Below, piece by piece: positions 1 through 18,258 of a DNA stretch of 64,000 nt. Every line of letters begins with the position of its first letter. Positions within the stretch are counted from its first letter, which is position 1. Both the position numbers and the translations under genes were made by a program. Under the pieces are notes generated by a model that searched no databases, was not told where the DNA came from, and saw only the letters and a list, made by a program, of their open reading frames with translations. Source of the stretch: Amoebidium appalachense (Eukaryota > Ichthyosporea). Location: assembly GCA_963693365.1 (NCBI GenBank), contig CAVNZM010000013.1, positions 5,394,001 through 5,458,000 of the forward strand, read 5' to 3'.

Positions 1-76
<76 letters not shown>

Positions 77-632
77 CGGTGTGTGTGTGTTGGGGCATGT
101 GTGTGTGTGTGTGTGTGTGTGTGTATACGTAGGGCTCGTAGTACGGTGTGTGTGTGTGTGACGGTGTGTGCCTTGCGTGCCACGGTGTGTCACAGTGTGT
201 GAATAAACTGCGACACTGCCGTGTGTGTTTGTGTGTTTATGTATGACACTTTGTGCCACGCCGTCCGACGGCGGTGTGTGTGTTTGTTTGACAATGTGTG
301 TGTGTGCGTGTCAGGTACCACGCCGACGGAAATTTGTGTGCCATGGTCACAGTGTGTGGTGTGGTGTGTCACAGTGTGACTGTGCGTGTGTGCATGTGTG
401 TGCCCACGTGTGTGTGTGTGTGTGTATGTGTGTGTGTTTGTGTTTGTGTGTGCGTGTGACACTGTCACACTGCGTGTTTGCTTGCGTGTGTGTGTATGAT
501 CACGACATATGTGTGCAACGGTGTGTGTGTGCGCGCGTCACGTGTGTGTGTGTGTGTGCGTGTGGGTGCACATGTGTGACGGGGTGTGTAACATGTGTCA
601 CGATATGTGTGTGTGTGTATGTATGTGTGTGT

Positions 633-665
<33 letters not shown>

Positions 666-730
666 ACAATGTGTGTGTGTGCGTGATACACAGCTGATCA
701 TGTCATTGAGTGTACATGCATGTGATATAT

Positions 731-781
<51 letters not shown>
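1..781. repeat. GT-rich microsatellite block ending in (TA)n
   Basis: An almost uninterrupted (GT)n tract fills positions 1-74. Degenerate GT/GTGC sequence with scattered GTGACA-type interruptions runs to about 690, and an alternating (TA)n tract follows at about 727-781. The long frames through it encode only Cys-Val or Thr-His repeats, so no gene is called. Confidence 0.95.
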
Positions 782-782
<1 letters not shown>

Positions 783-1649
783 TGATGCATGCCATGGGGG
801 TTTACATAATGGTGATGTTCTCTGCGGGCCGTGGTCGCGACCCAGGTGATTGCTTTTTTTGAAAAGCCAAGCGACGATGCGCGCTGGTCAAATCTGAGAT
901 GGCCAGATGTGATCGTAGGCTGTCGCCGGCATTCTGCCGGTGAGACTCAGCCCGCATGAGTCGGGCATGAGAACATTCCATCCACTCCATCGATCCGTGA
1001 AGCGCGCCCCACATATGCATGCATATCATCAGTGCTTGTGCATGTGTTGAAGTGTGCATGCAAAGTGGGTGTTTTTTGGGCCTGGCCTACATATATGCAA
1101 CTGTGCCTTGTACCTGGGTTGGCAGGCCTTGGATGGGTTTATTGTAGTATGCCATGAGCACTTTTTTGTGAGAATGTGCTGATTGTTATCACCGATCCCA
1201 GCCTTCCAATCCCAGGGTCATTCGCAAGGAATGCCCCTCGATAACCGAATTTGGCATCTGCTTATTTTGTGGCATGATTTGATCATGGCGTGCGCACCTG
1301 TTATCACCATTGTTATCACGGTATAATCAGCACATATTTCAGTACCTGGAAGAAAAAATTAAACAACAACAGCAACACTATCGTCTTTTTTATATTTACT
1401 TCTGCATTTTTTTTATTCACCGTCCTTTCCAGCTTCAGCCTTTGCCCTAATGCCAAGCGTGCGACGACCCGTACCGGAACCAAGCTTTTGTGTTTATCGC
1501 CGTTTGCGATCCCGCGGTACTACTGGTGGTCATGCATGGGAGCAATTGAATAGCTCACTGCAACGCGTGCTCTACACACACGCACACAACCAGCTAATAC
1601 CGAGTGTCCCAGGGGAGCCCCTTAAAAAAAAAAAAAAAATAATAACAAC

Positions 1650-1683
<34 letters not shown>

Positions 1684-2684
1684 TAAAAATAAATAAAAAA
1701 TAAAAATAAAAATAAATACGGGGAACCCCAACTAATTGATTTCTCTTTGTAGTCTTTATGGTGTCTCGTAGAGAAAGTAAACCCTGATATATAGTCATCA
1801 CAAGACATCTAGGTACGTGATCATGATATACCGCTGAGGGGATATTCCGAGGAAAAAACCCCCCATACCTGAGACTGGTTTCTCTTTGCCTCGAGTAAAC
1901 AGCGTAAACCCCTTCTCTACTTCTGGACTGGACATGCCGATTTGCACCAATTTCCAATACTTTCTTTTCCTTTGACAACAAAAAATCCTTATTGGTGGTC
2001 TGTTTTTCATATTTATCATACCTTGACATTATTATACTTGTTGAAAACTCTTCGTCAACCAAACCTACAGGCCGAGGCAATGTGTAAAAGTACGTGATGG
2101 CATTCCAAATCCATGCTTAAGAATGTCTGTCTGCAGATTGGCTTTAAATTTATGCACCTTCCCTGAAGGGTTTTTCTACATGAAAAAGCATATGTGTTCC
2201 TGTAAACCCTTCTTCTTCGCTATGAACAAGAAAATACTAAGTCTATTTAAAACCAGAAGTTTCCCTACTATTACCATGACTTTCTGCAAGGGCAGCCCCA
2301 ACACAAAATCCGATCACCCTGCGCAGATTTAACCTCCCCTGATCTTATATGCGGTTGCCATGTAACTGGAAATTCTGTCTGGAATGCACAGGGGGAGTCC
2401 GAGAGAGCATCGCAGACAGACTGCAGACAGACCTTACAAAGTTCAATGTAGGATAGGAAGAGATGAGAACACTTCGCACAGCACTGCTGCGAGGGGGCTG
2501 AGAGGCTGCAATATCATAGAATATTAGGGCCATGGCCAGTGTGCCAGCTTTCAGTCTGGAATTTTTTTGTTCAACTGCAGTAATAGCATATGTAGTGGCA
2601 ATTGGTAGTATTTTCCTCTAACTTGAACCCTGTCCGTCTCCTTTCTATGTCTTGTTCACACAACTTCTCAATAAAGCCTAGAAT
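782..2684. other. intergenic, no gene recognised
   Basis: This stretch is mostly unique sequence. It holds a short A-run followed by (AAT)n and A/T-rich repeat at 1624-1715. I find no frame with convincing coding content and no splice-linked exons. The last few hundred bases should hold the promoter and 5' leader of the gene starting at 2685, but I see no clear TATA box there. Confidence 0.6.
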
Positions 2685-4160
2685 ATGGCACACACAAATA
2701 GGGACCAATCTTCTTCAAAGGTCATAAAAAGCCAGGCTGGGCCCACGAAAACCAACCCCTTGGAGATACCAGAAAGTTGCGAATGTGTTGACATCACAAA
2801 CTCGGACTCTTCGGGTAATGGCCAAAGGTCCTCTGAGGTCGCATCTACTTCCGGTGGCACTAGTCAGCAAGAACATTGTAATAAACAAAAAGGAAATGAG
2901 GTCCCATCAGATGCCGACTCGGCAGCGGGTGATAAGCAGGATGGGGGTCTGGAGTGGCCCCTACCTTCAGAAGTGCTCCTTCCGATTAGAGACCCGACAG
3001 AAGCATCGAAACGGCTCGGGATGGCCGCAGGTGTTGTGGTCACGGTCAGTGGGACCTACGTTACACTTGGGTTCGTTGCTACGTTTATAACGCCGCCCAT
3101 CTTAAGCGAGGGCGACGGGGTCGAGAGCTGTCTAAACCCACTACTGTGCCACATATCCGCCGCCTTGGGATGGCTCTGCTGTGGCCTCTCCGCATGTTGT
3201 TTTCTGAGTGTGCCGGTAGGTATCTTTGTCTACTTCAAGAAACTATCACACATGCCGACGCGCGGACGGCTGCCTGTGTGGCAATTTTCACTCAGTGCGC
3301 TTGGTTTTTCTCTCGCTTTTGTTGACCTGGCATACTTCTTTCTTGAGGAGTGGACCGGTGGCCTCTACCCAGTATACGACTACATGGACAGTCTAGCGCG
3401 GTCCCCCCTGCGCATGTTGTTAGCGGTTGCCCCTGGGTGTCTCACGGCCGCGCTCACCATCATTCCCGTCACGAGTCTTCTCCTTCGTTTTGTGGTTATT
3501 TACTTAGGCCGCCCACGCCTCTGCCCCCCCGGGTGGGTTTCTTTCTGGGAGGTTCACACTATCCGTCGGTTCGCAAACAAAGTCCCATACATATACCTCG
3601 CCGTGGGGATTATCCCGGGGGTGCTTCTGTTTTGCATCTTCAGTACGACGGACTACCTCATACGCACCGTGCCCGTGATCGAGGAAAGCAGCGCATGGCC
3701 CATCCATTTGAAAATCCCCGTTATCGTCAAGTGGTACCGCAACGTTCTGTTGGCGGTCGATCTAATCGCCGTGGGTTGCTTGTTCATCATCAGACGGGCA
3801 CTAAGTTTGAACGACCTCGACCAGACCAAGGTGCTCATCACATCATCCCTTCTACTTGCGCTGGGTCATTTCTACTATTGGTACCTGATTGACTATCTGA
3901 TGGTTTCACTGTGGCCCAAGATTGGCCTGTTGGTCATTGTCATGTTGCAGGCGGTGGCTTTGGGCTATTATTACTATTCGGTGGTTCAGGTGATGCGTAA
4001 AAAACAGGAAACGGACACGGGAACAAGGATAGCGCTGGTTCGGTCCGGCGGTGTTCAGGCCATGCCTCATACTGATGGGTCTGAATCGTGCGATGAACCA
4101 CTGGCGGCACAGCAGCCGTTGAGCGCAAAACCGTTCGGTGAAGGGAGGGAGGAGGTTTAA
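2685..4160 (+). CDS. orphan multi-pass membrane protein, about 8 helices
   Basis: This is one intronless frame of 491 residues, ATG at 2685 and TAA at 4158-4160. Residues 1-110 are hydrophilic and rich in Ser, Gly, Gln and acidic residues. Eight hydrophobic stretches follow at about 114-136, 153-184, 199-222, 243-275, 299-325, 352-371, 382-408 and 411-437, then a polar C-terminal tail of about 55 residues. This predicts a polytopic membrane protein with a long, probably disordered N-terminus. A Cys-rich patch lies around 149-172, in and before helix 2. I do not recognise the family: no GPCR DRY or NPxxY motif and no transporter signature is visible, so receptor, channel and scaffold roles all remain open. 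It stands alone with no linked gene. Synonymous variety and the absence of repeats mark it as genuine coding sequence. Confidence 0.82.
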   Translation: MAHTNRDQSSSKVIKSQAGPTKTNPLEIPESCECVDITNSDSSGNGQRSSEVASTSGGTSQQEHCNKQKGNEVPSDADSAAGDKQDGGLEWPLPSEVLLPIRDPTEASKRLGMAAGVVVTVSGTYVTLGFVATFITPPILSEGDGVESCLNPLLCHISAALGWLCCGLSACCFLSVPVGIFVYFKKLSHMPTRGRLPVWQFSLSALGFSLAFVDLAYFFLEEWTGGLYPVYDYMDSLARSPLRMLLAVAPGCLTAALTIIPVTSLLLRFVVIYLGRPRLCPPGWVSFWEVHTIRRFANKVPYIYLAVGIIPGVLLFCIFSTTDYLIRTVPVIEESSAWPIHLKIPVIVKWYRNVLLAVDLIAVGCLFIIRRALSLNDLDQTKVLITSSLLLALGHFYYWYLIDYLMVSLWPKIGLLVIVMLQAVALGYYYYSVVQVMRKKQETDTGTRIALVRSGGVQAMPHTDGSESCDEPLAAQQPLSAKPFGEGREEV

Positions 4161-6487
4161 TTAGGCCGCGGCAGGGTGCAGGCACCTGTAATAGCGTGTA
4201 ACTGTTGATCGGCTTACTGGCGTGCTTGTGCGCTTGTATGTATACATGGTGGCAGAAGGTTGCACAGTGAGTTGAAGCAGTAACTTAGGAGGGGAGCCTC
4301 TGTGGGCTGAGAAGGCCCGGGGGCGGCGGTGAGGGGAGGGGGGGGAGGCGGGGGGGGGGGGGGGGGGGGGGGGGGGGGATATCGATGCTGTATGCTGTGT
4401 GTTTTTAATAGCTTGTGATGCTGTGATCTGGTGCCGGCACAAAGGCCGACAGTATTTCCGCACAGCAAGGTACATATAGTATATATTTTAAAAATTAGAT
4501 AACGGCGTTGCGGGATACTATAATATAATATCATGTGGAGATTGGAAAAAAACCAACTGCGTTGACCTGGTGTGTCTGGAATTGGGTGGGTCGGCAGTGA
4601 CCAGGGTATACGTACATCTGATCGGCCTTCCTAGACTCTGACAAGTATTATAGTATGTTCTTATCCTCTTATTACGGTTCCCACCCACGGGGACTTTTTT
4701 CCCTATAAAAGGTTGGTGACTTTATTTATTTATTTATTTATAGTTAACGAAATATCCGCTGTCTCAATGATGATGCGAATTGATATAGCCTGGGGCTGCC
4801 AGCCGCTGTTGCTGTATGTACATAGTAAGTGAAACCGTAGAACAAATACAGTTTTTTCTTGTTTTTTTTCTTTTCGTGTTTTAAATTTTTAAATTTGTAA
4901 AGCGAAGCAAACTATTACAATCCCTTGTGAAGAGGTAGAGGGAAACAAGGCCTTTCTTCCGTGTCCCGTGGTGCACGAAGTGAATATCAACTGAATCATC
5001 GGTTTTATATCTTGTGGGCCAAATTTTTTGTATGATAGAACTTCGTCATGCCAGTCTTTAAAGTTTATCCAAGGACTCTTACTGCCAGTTCCTTTATAAC
5101 CCCCTCCCCCCCCCCCCCCCTCCCCCACGCCCATCCCTCCAGGCTCCTCACCTACCGTTATGCGCCTCCGCTCCCGCACACATGCACGCACGTGCGCATT
5201 CGAATTCAAGCACACACGCCCGCGTACACACACGCGCACACACATTTGGGTGCGCACACATGAACACACACATGCACACACACACGTACACACACAGGTG
5301 CTCGTCCAAACACACGTGTACACACGCACACGCATCACATCTACACACCCGCATGTGCACTGTTATGCACACACCCGCGCAGACGCACTGAGCGGAGGGG
5401 GAAATTCTTGTAGGTGAGGGGTGGGGGGGTGGGGGAGGGAGGGGGGGAGGCAGAGCCCCCCTCCCCGGAACCGAAAGTGGCTGAACTTCAAACCCCGCAA
5501 CACACTTTCTCCGAGTTATGTCATTATCATGTAAGGAGATTCATTAGATTCCGCAACCTTTTTGCCTACTCGAGCTCTATCCAGCCCCCCTCCCCTCCCC
5601 CCCCCCCCCCCACACACACACACCTCCCCCCGTCCCCTTCTTCCCTGCCGCTCGAGCTCAATGCTATCCTAATTTCCATATTCAATATGATGGAGGATAC
5701 ATGGTAACCTTGGCGCCATTATGCTTACGGACCATTAATCAATGCGAAGGGTCTGAAAATTATGCCGCGTGACTATCGTGCTAATTGTGCCCATATGTGC
5801 ACAGGCACATGTATCCTGGTGACATGAAATGCTGGTCAACACTGGCAAAAAAACACACACGTTTACTTACCTATTATCAGGTGTCACGGTATCTGCACAA
5901 TAACATACCACCTACCCAAAACATGGCGACATAAGGGATTCTTGATTTTGAAACGGGGGGGGGGGGGGGGAACCCCCCCCCCTGGACAGGTGGGTCCCCC
6001 TCCCCCCCGTAGGGAGAGGGGGGGGGGGGCCCCCCCCCCCTCCGGCTACTAGGGGGGGGGGGGGGGATCCACCTGTGTGTGTGTGTGTGTGTCGAGAGGC
6101 AAAAGAGGACTCAATTTGGAGATTCAGCACACAAGCTTATTTGTGAAATCAGGCAAAACATTGCGAGTTTACAGTCCATTCCCCCCCCGGAGGGGGGGGG
6201 CGGACCCACCCACCCCTGCGGCTACCTTGGGGAGGGGGGGAGGGGGGTACCACCAGGGGGAATTTAGATATTTACTACTCCCCCCCCCCCCCCCCCCCCT
6301 CCCCCCCCCCCCCCCCCCACCCATTTCAAATTCAAAAATCCCTGAGGTAAAACATGTGCACGCACGCGCGCGCATGCCACCATGTGGTGCGGGGCAGAGG
6401 AGGGGAAAGGGGTATTAGGGGAAACAAGCCATATATATCACCTGCACACACGCACACACGGGCACACACACACGGGCGCGCGTACGC

Positions 6488-6532
<45 letters not shown>

Positions 6533-6600
6533 TCCACACAGAGACAGACGGATAAACACGGTATACTATTTCCCATACAAGCAGGCAGACTTTGCGCACC
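4161..6600. other. intergenic low-complexity DNA
   Basis: It contains a poly(G) run at 4351-4378, (TTTA)n at about 4720-4740, a C-rich then CA-rich block at 5101-5380, G-rich and C-rich runs at 5409-5460 and 5585-5640, alternating G/C homopolymers at 5957-6066 and 6181-6320, and a (GCAC)n array at about 6489-6532. Some short open stretches near 5500-5700 could be exons, but I could not connect them. Confidence 0.6.
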
Positions 6601-6617
6601 CACAGAGTATCTACAAA

Positions 6618-6923
6618 ATGGCAGATGAAGAATACCCTCATCGTAGTACGCAGGTACCTGTGCGACAAACACAGACACAAACACCTGATACAGTCGTGCG
6701 ACAAACAGTCGTCAAACATAGACACAATCGATTGCAAGGACATTCTTGCGAAAAACCGAGACCGTTTGCAAGTACACACATGCAAGCCACCCACCCGCTC
6801 ACAAACACAGTCACGATTGCATTTCAATTCAAAGGCGAACACGGGCAGGGAAATGTCCATGTCACTGGCACATTAAGACCACCAATTTCTAGCACCGACG
6901 TGACCGAGCTTTGGTTTATTTAG
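6618..6923 (+). CDS. candidate small protein or terminal exon(s), unassigned
   Basis: From an ATG in good context (AAAATGGC) a frame of 101 residues runs to TAG at 6921-6923, with an AATAAA at 6988-6993, 65 bases after the stop. The middle (about residues 13-55) is a Gln/Thr/His-rich translation of CA-like sequence and may be an intron: good donor sequences GTACGC and GTACCT lie at about 6647-6660, and a CACAG acceptor precedes the last segment. The C-terminal 40 residues, with a GEHGQGNVHV core, look like real protein. I do not recognise a family. It could be the last exons of a gene whose 5' exons are hidden in the repeats upstream. Confidence 0.3.
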   Translation: MADEEYPHRSTQVPVRQTQTQTPDTVVRQTVVKHRHNRLQGHSCEKPRPFASTHMQATHPLTNTVTIAFQFKGEHGQGNVHVTGTLRPPISSTDVTELWFI

Positions 6924-6987
6924 GTTCTGAGTTTCGAATTCAAACGGTTTCAAGAGTCAAGTTTGCGCCTTTCTTGATTCCTTCATG

Positions 6988-6993
6988 AATAAA
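6988..6993 (+). terminator. AATAAA polyadenylation signal
   Basis: A canonical hexamer 65 bases beyond the TAG of the candidate small gene. It is the main reason for treating that frame as possibly expressed. Confidence 0.35.
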
Positions 6994-7189
6994 GAAATTC
7001 TTCGCTTATTCTTGTGCCCAAACACTAAGGATGCAACTCTCTAAACGGTGCCCAACTCACTTAACTTTTATACTGTAAAAACCCCTTCCCACGCCCACCC
7101 CCCACGGTCCACCACCAACTCACCCACCCACCCCACCCAACCACCCACCCTCGAGGATCCTCTCCTGGCCTCAGCCTAGTTCTCTAATT

Positions 7190-7195
7190 TTTATT
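7190..7195 (-). terminator. AATAAA polyadenylation signal (minus strand)
   Basis: TTTATT on the plus strand reads AATAAA on the minus strand, about 100 bases after the stop of the minus-strand Cys-rich gene. Confidence 0.5.
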
Positions 7196-7291
7196 TTCTA
7201 CAAATTTAGGTACATTAAGTGGGTAAAACGAATATCATTTCGATTGAAGTGGACAACAGTAAACATTCACACATTCCCTTCGATTTTTCAA

Positions 7292-7675
7292 TCACGGCGA
7301 GTTGAAGTAGAAAGGCTTGCAGCAGTAGTCGTATGTGCAGTGCTCGGTGGAGTCGGGGCGGGGCTTGCAGCGCAAGATGGTGTTTGTCTTGGGGTCGGTC
7401 TTGTACGTGGACCCCGGCAGGCACGTGATGACCGTGTTGCAGGGCACGTACGAGGGCGGCACGGCGCAACAGTAGTCGATGGTGCAGGGCTGTGTGGTGG
7501 CTGTGCGGGGCTTGCAGCGCATGATGCCGTGCGTCTTGGGGTCCTTCTTGTAGACGTTGCAGTCGACCTTGCTGTCGCACGAAACGAACGAGGAGGTTGT
7601 GTCGCGACGTGCCGCGTCGGCAGTGCCAGCAGCGGCAAGGGCGGCACAGGCGGCAATAACAACCTTCATAACCAT
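7292..7675 (-). CDS. secreted Cys-rich two-repeat protein, copy 1
   Basis: An intronless gene of 127 residues. I chose the ATG at 7675 because it gives a classic signal peptide (Lys-4, an Ala-rich core, likely cleavage after ADA at about residue 21) and matches the sister gene exactly; the frame stays open 37 codons further upstream. The mature part is two tandem six-Cys repeats, Cys 33/39/54/64/69/70 and Cys 79/85/103/113/118/119, each containing DPKT, RCKPR and a closing DYCC. Secretion and disulfide folding are inferred from these features. I recognise no family; possible roles are wall, matrix or defence protein. It differs from copy 2 at only three bases I can find: Thr instead of Ala at residue 99, one silent change, and TGA instead of TAA. 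A TATATAAA box lies about 100 bases upstream and AATAAA about 100 bases downstream. Confidence 0.85.
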   Translation of the reverse strand: MVMKVVIAACAALAAAGTADAARRDTTSSFVSCDSKVDCNVYKKDPKTHGIMRCKPRTATTQPCTIDYCCAVPPSYVPCNTVITCLPGSTYKTDPKTNTILRCKPRPDSTEHCTYDYCCKPFYFNSP

Positions 7676-8286
7676 TTCTATCTTGCGTTTCAGGCTCTTA
7701 TATAGCCGAGTGGTTCTTACGTATGTATTTGAGACCTTGGAGAATTCTGACGCGGTCCCATGCAGTGATATGTTTATATAGTCCATGGAATTGTTGCTTC
7801 ACCAATCAAAATGCTTCCATAATAAAAACAAAAATAGCCAATCAGACATAGCAGGGCTAAGCTTGAGCCGGCTAGAGCGGATAGGCCTATGTGTGCAAAT
7901 AAAAATGTCAATACATAGGTTCTCGTTTTTTTTTTAACTTCTAAGCCTTAATAGCAGTGATTAGTAGTATGTATTGCCCGGCCATCATTTGCGTGCATGG
8001 GCCCCAGTAATTTGCAAGTAACTTTCGAAAGTATGCTTATATATATATATAATTTATAACCGAAATAATTGGCGGACATGTTTAGGCCAATAAAAATAGA
8101 TTACGAATTGATTTATTTTATTGCCATTGGCTGATGGCGAAGATGCAGTGGGTATATTTACAAAAGTCCGCGTACCAAAGGACCAGATACACCAGACGCA
8201 CACTTGAGCTACCTCGGAGACGAGACATAAACAGTTGTACAACTCCCTAACACCCGCTCGAGCACCCACAATTATCACAAACCAAA
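7676..8286. promoter_or_regulatory. shared divergent promoter of the two Cys-rich genes
   Basis: This 611-base spacer separates the two head-to-head start codons. For the minus gene there is TATATAAA at 7773-7780 (read on the minus strand), a second TATATAAG at about 7697-7704, and CCAAT boxes at 7802-7806 and 7838-7842. For the plus gene there is a weaker TATATT at about 8153-8158, and ATTGG/CCAAT at 8126-8130 and 8087-8091. The spacer itself is not an inverted repeat, although the genes either side of it are. Confidence 0.5.
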
Positions 8287-8670
8287 ATGGTTATGAAGGT
8301 TGTTATTGCCGCCTGTGCCGCCCTTGCCGCTGCTGGCACTGCCGACGCGGCACGTCGCGACACAACCTCCTCGTTCGTTTCGTGCGACAGCAAGGTCGAC
8401 TGCAACGTCTACAAGAAGGACCCCAAGACGCACGGCATCATGCGCTGCAAGCCCCGCACAGCCACCACACAGCCCTGCACCATCGACTACTGTTGCGCCG
8501 TGCCGCCCTCGTACGTGCCCTGCAACACGGTCATCACGTGCCTGCCGGGGTCCACGTACAAGACCGACCCCAAGACAAACGCCATCTTGCGCTGCAAGCC
8601 CCGCCCCGACTCCACCGAGCACTGCACGTACGACTACTGCTGCAAGCCTTTCTACTTCAACTCGCCGTAA
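8287..8670 (+). CDS. secreted Cys-rich two-repeat protein, copy 2
   Basis: An intronless gene of 127 residues, ATG at 8287 and TAA at 8668-8670. It has a signal peptide (residues 1 to about 21) and two six-Cys modules in tandem, at about 33-70 and 79-119, sharing a DPKT-x3-RCKPR core and a DYCC end. Protein and DNA are almost identical to the divergent copy at 7292-7675, but the similarity stops at the start and stop codons. Coding sequence is GC-rich with strong preference for C-ending codons, unlike the flanks, which suggests high expression. AATAAA lies at 8883-8888. Function is unknown. Internal repeat similarity shows the two-module protein itself arose by duplication. Confidence 0.85.
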   Translation: MVMKVVIAACAALAAAGTADAARRDTTSSFVSCDSKVDCNVYKKDPKTHGIMRCKPRTATTQPCTIDYCCAVPPSYVPCNTVITCLPGSTYKTDPKTNAILRCKPRPDSTEHCTYDYCCKPFYFNSP

Positions 8671-8882
8671 AAATAGCCCAGGAAAAGTTACAGCACCTAT
8701 GTATAGTCGAACACATACCTGAATAACCGAATTTTTGCAGGTGCATATAGCAGCATGTATTGAGCATATGCACATATGCATACATTGAGCATATGTATTA
8801 TGTAACAGCTGTTTTGTATTTCAAACACCTTACCGTTAATTAACAATATTGATATCGATGGACAAGCGCAACAGATGCTTGC

Positions 8883-8888
8883 AATAAA
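8883..8888 (+). terminator. AATAAA polyadenylation signal
   Basis: A canonical hexamer about 210 bases after the stop of the plus-strand Cys-rich gene. Confidence 0.4.
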
Positions 8889-8974
8889 ACAGAGTTCAAT
8901 ATGGCGAAGAAAAGCACGCCTAGCGAATGAAAAATCCTGCGTGTGTAGCTGCATCGTTTCAGTGTTACAAATCG

Positions 8975-8999
8975 GTGTGTGTGTGTGTGAGCGCGCGCG

Positions 9000-9055
<56 letters not shown>

Positions 9056-9056
9056 T

Positions 9057-9136
<80 letters not shown>

Positions 9137-9230
9137 ATGTGTGTTGTATGTATGTGTGTGTGTGTGTGTGCGTGCGTGTGTGCGTGCGTGTGCGCACGTG
9201 TGCGTACATGAGTGACTGCGTGTGCGAGCG
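8975..9230. repeat. (GT)n microsatellite
   Basis: A nearly pure GT tract interrupted by two CTGT steps and then by GTGC/GTAT variants. Confidence 0.95.
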
Positions 9231-9231
9231 C

Positions 9232-9600
<369 letters not shown>

Positions 9601-9626
9601 AGGGAGAGAGAAAGAGATCGATATAT

Positions 9627-9677
9627 CTCTCTCCACCCCTGTCTCTCTCGATCGAGAAGAGACAGGGGTGGAGAGAG
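9627..9677. repeat. near-perfect palindrome in the GA tract
   Basis: Arms 9627-9646 and 9658-9677 are exact 20-base reverse complements. The 11-base spacer is itself built on CTCGATCGAG. It is predicted to extrude as a hairpin or cruciform. Confidence 0.85.
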
Positions 9678-10470
9678 AGAGAGAGTGTGTGTGTGTGATT
9701 GAGTGTGTGTGCACACGTGTGTGTCTGCACGTGTGTGTCTATGTGTGTGTGACACGGTGTGTGCGCGGAGTAGATCCCGATGATGTTTGCTCTGCTTTCA
9801 ATTGAATGCTTTTTTGTTACATAGTGCACGAGTGTAATAAGCCGAATTCGTGCTCTTGTCATGATGTTGGATTCTGGGGCCGGGGCGGTTGTTGCGGTGG
9901 GACCGGGGCAATAACTGCTGTAGTTCCCACGTCAATCTAGTCGTGCATACGCCAACTGAATGGGCCTGATCTTGCGTGCACCGTGCACCCCTCCCAGAAT
10001 CAACAATATCCCTGGGCGTCCCGCCTCTGGTAGAGATCTCCCTCAGGCTCACCTTCGGATCCCCTCCCACGTGCACGCGTGCACACCTCCACACCTCGAG
10101 CTCGGGAGTCGAGGTGGGCGGTGGCCACGGCGTCCACTCTCCTTACAAAAATCTTACCCCCCCCCCTCCCCCCCCCCCCCCCCCCCCCCTTCCCCGGCCA
10201 CTCCTCCGACCGTGGCACCACCATGCACTCACTCATGCACGTGCACTCTTCTACCACAACCCACATTCCAAAATGATTGCGCAAACCATACGGATACATT
10301 TGATTGGGTGTTTCCAAAAAATGCGGATGACGTCATGGAAACGGCAAGTCCTCGCGCGCGCACCGTCACCGTGTTACCCTTTGGAGAGCCTCGGCGGCAA
10401 CCTTTCAGTGTATGCTTTGCAACGACGGTAGTACTGTGTAGAGACAGAAAACGTATACGTAGCAATAAGA

Positions 10471-17153
<6,683 letters not shown>

Positions 17154-17656
17154 TGAGAGGGAGAGAGAGAGAAGGGGGGGGAAAAGAGGGAGGGGGAGGG
17201 GAGGAGAGGGAGGAGAGGCAGAGGGAGGGAGGGAGAGACAGGGGGGGATGTGTAGGTTTGGGTGGGTGGGTTGATGGAGAGATGGGGGGGGGGGGGGGGG
17301 GGGGGGGGGGAGGAGGAGAGGGAACACCGGCGAGAGAGAGGAGGGAGGGGGATAGAGAGTTGCAGTGGAGGGGAAAGGGTGAGGGGGGGGGTTGGTTGGT
17401 AATGGCTTGGCCCATTTCGAATCTGTAATGGAATGTTTGCTGATGAAATATCACACTTCTGTTATGTGTCGTCCGATGATAAATTTAGTTTGCAAAATTG
17501 AAGAGCCTCTGAAGTACTGAATGCCGTAAATTAGGGATAATGACTGGATATGATATTTATAATACTATAAAAAAAGTAGGAATATGGCCGTAATTTGAGA
17601 TCCATGTGTTAATATGCAGAGTGCTAGTGGCCGTCTGTATGTCATAGTGTATGATG

Positions 17657-17662
17657 AATAAA
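17657..17662 (+). terminator. AATAAA polyadenylation signal
   Basis: A canonical hexamer about 500 bases after the ZFAND2-like stop codon, in AT-rich unique DNA. Confidence 0.4.
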
Positions 17663-18026
17663 GGTAACTTAAGCTATTATTTTTTTTTGCTCTTAACTAC
17701 ATTATATGTGCAGGCCACACTTGCATGCAGGTGTGTGTGTGCATGTGTGTGCTCAGTGAATGCTTGTGCAGGCGTGTGTGCCTGTGTGAGCCTGTGTGCT
17801 TGTGTGTGCGACCCCGACTACCTGCCTGAGCTCGTGCCTGTGTGCATGTGTCTGTGTTGCACTGTGCACGTGCGTACGCGCACGTGTGTACCGAGTGTGT
17901 CTGCTTCTGCTGCGTGCGCACATGTGTGCGTGTACAGCTATGTACATCATGTGTGCATACGCGTGTTCCCGGGGGGGGGGGAGAGGGGGTGGGGGGGGGG
18001 GTGGGGGGGGGGGGGGGGGGGGGGGG

Positions 18027-18108
18027 AAGAATTGATGTGCCACACAGCAGAAGAACCAAATTACTACTTGCAAAAATGATGCCACTATCATCATGGATGT
18101 CCCCCCGT

Positions 18109-18176
<68 letters not shown>

Positions 18177-18258
18177 AAGAATTGATGTGCCACACAGCAG
18201 AAGAACCAAATTACTACTTGCAAAAATGATGCCACTATCATCATGGATGTCCCCCCGT

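Noticed and set aside
1-785. Telomere or centromere repeat at the window start
   Set aside because: The repeats are (GT)n and (TA)n microsatellite, not a telomere-type G-rich hexamer or heptamer, and similar tracts recur throughout.
8275-8781. Frames overlapping the Cys-rich genes on the other strand and in other phases
   Set aside because: Both copies show the same shadow frames because the DNA is nearly identical; only the signal-peptide/Cys-module frame makes sense.
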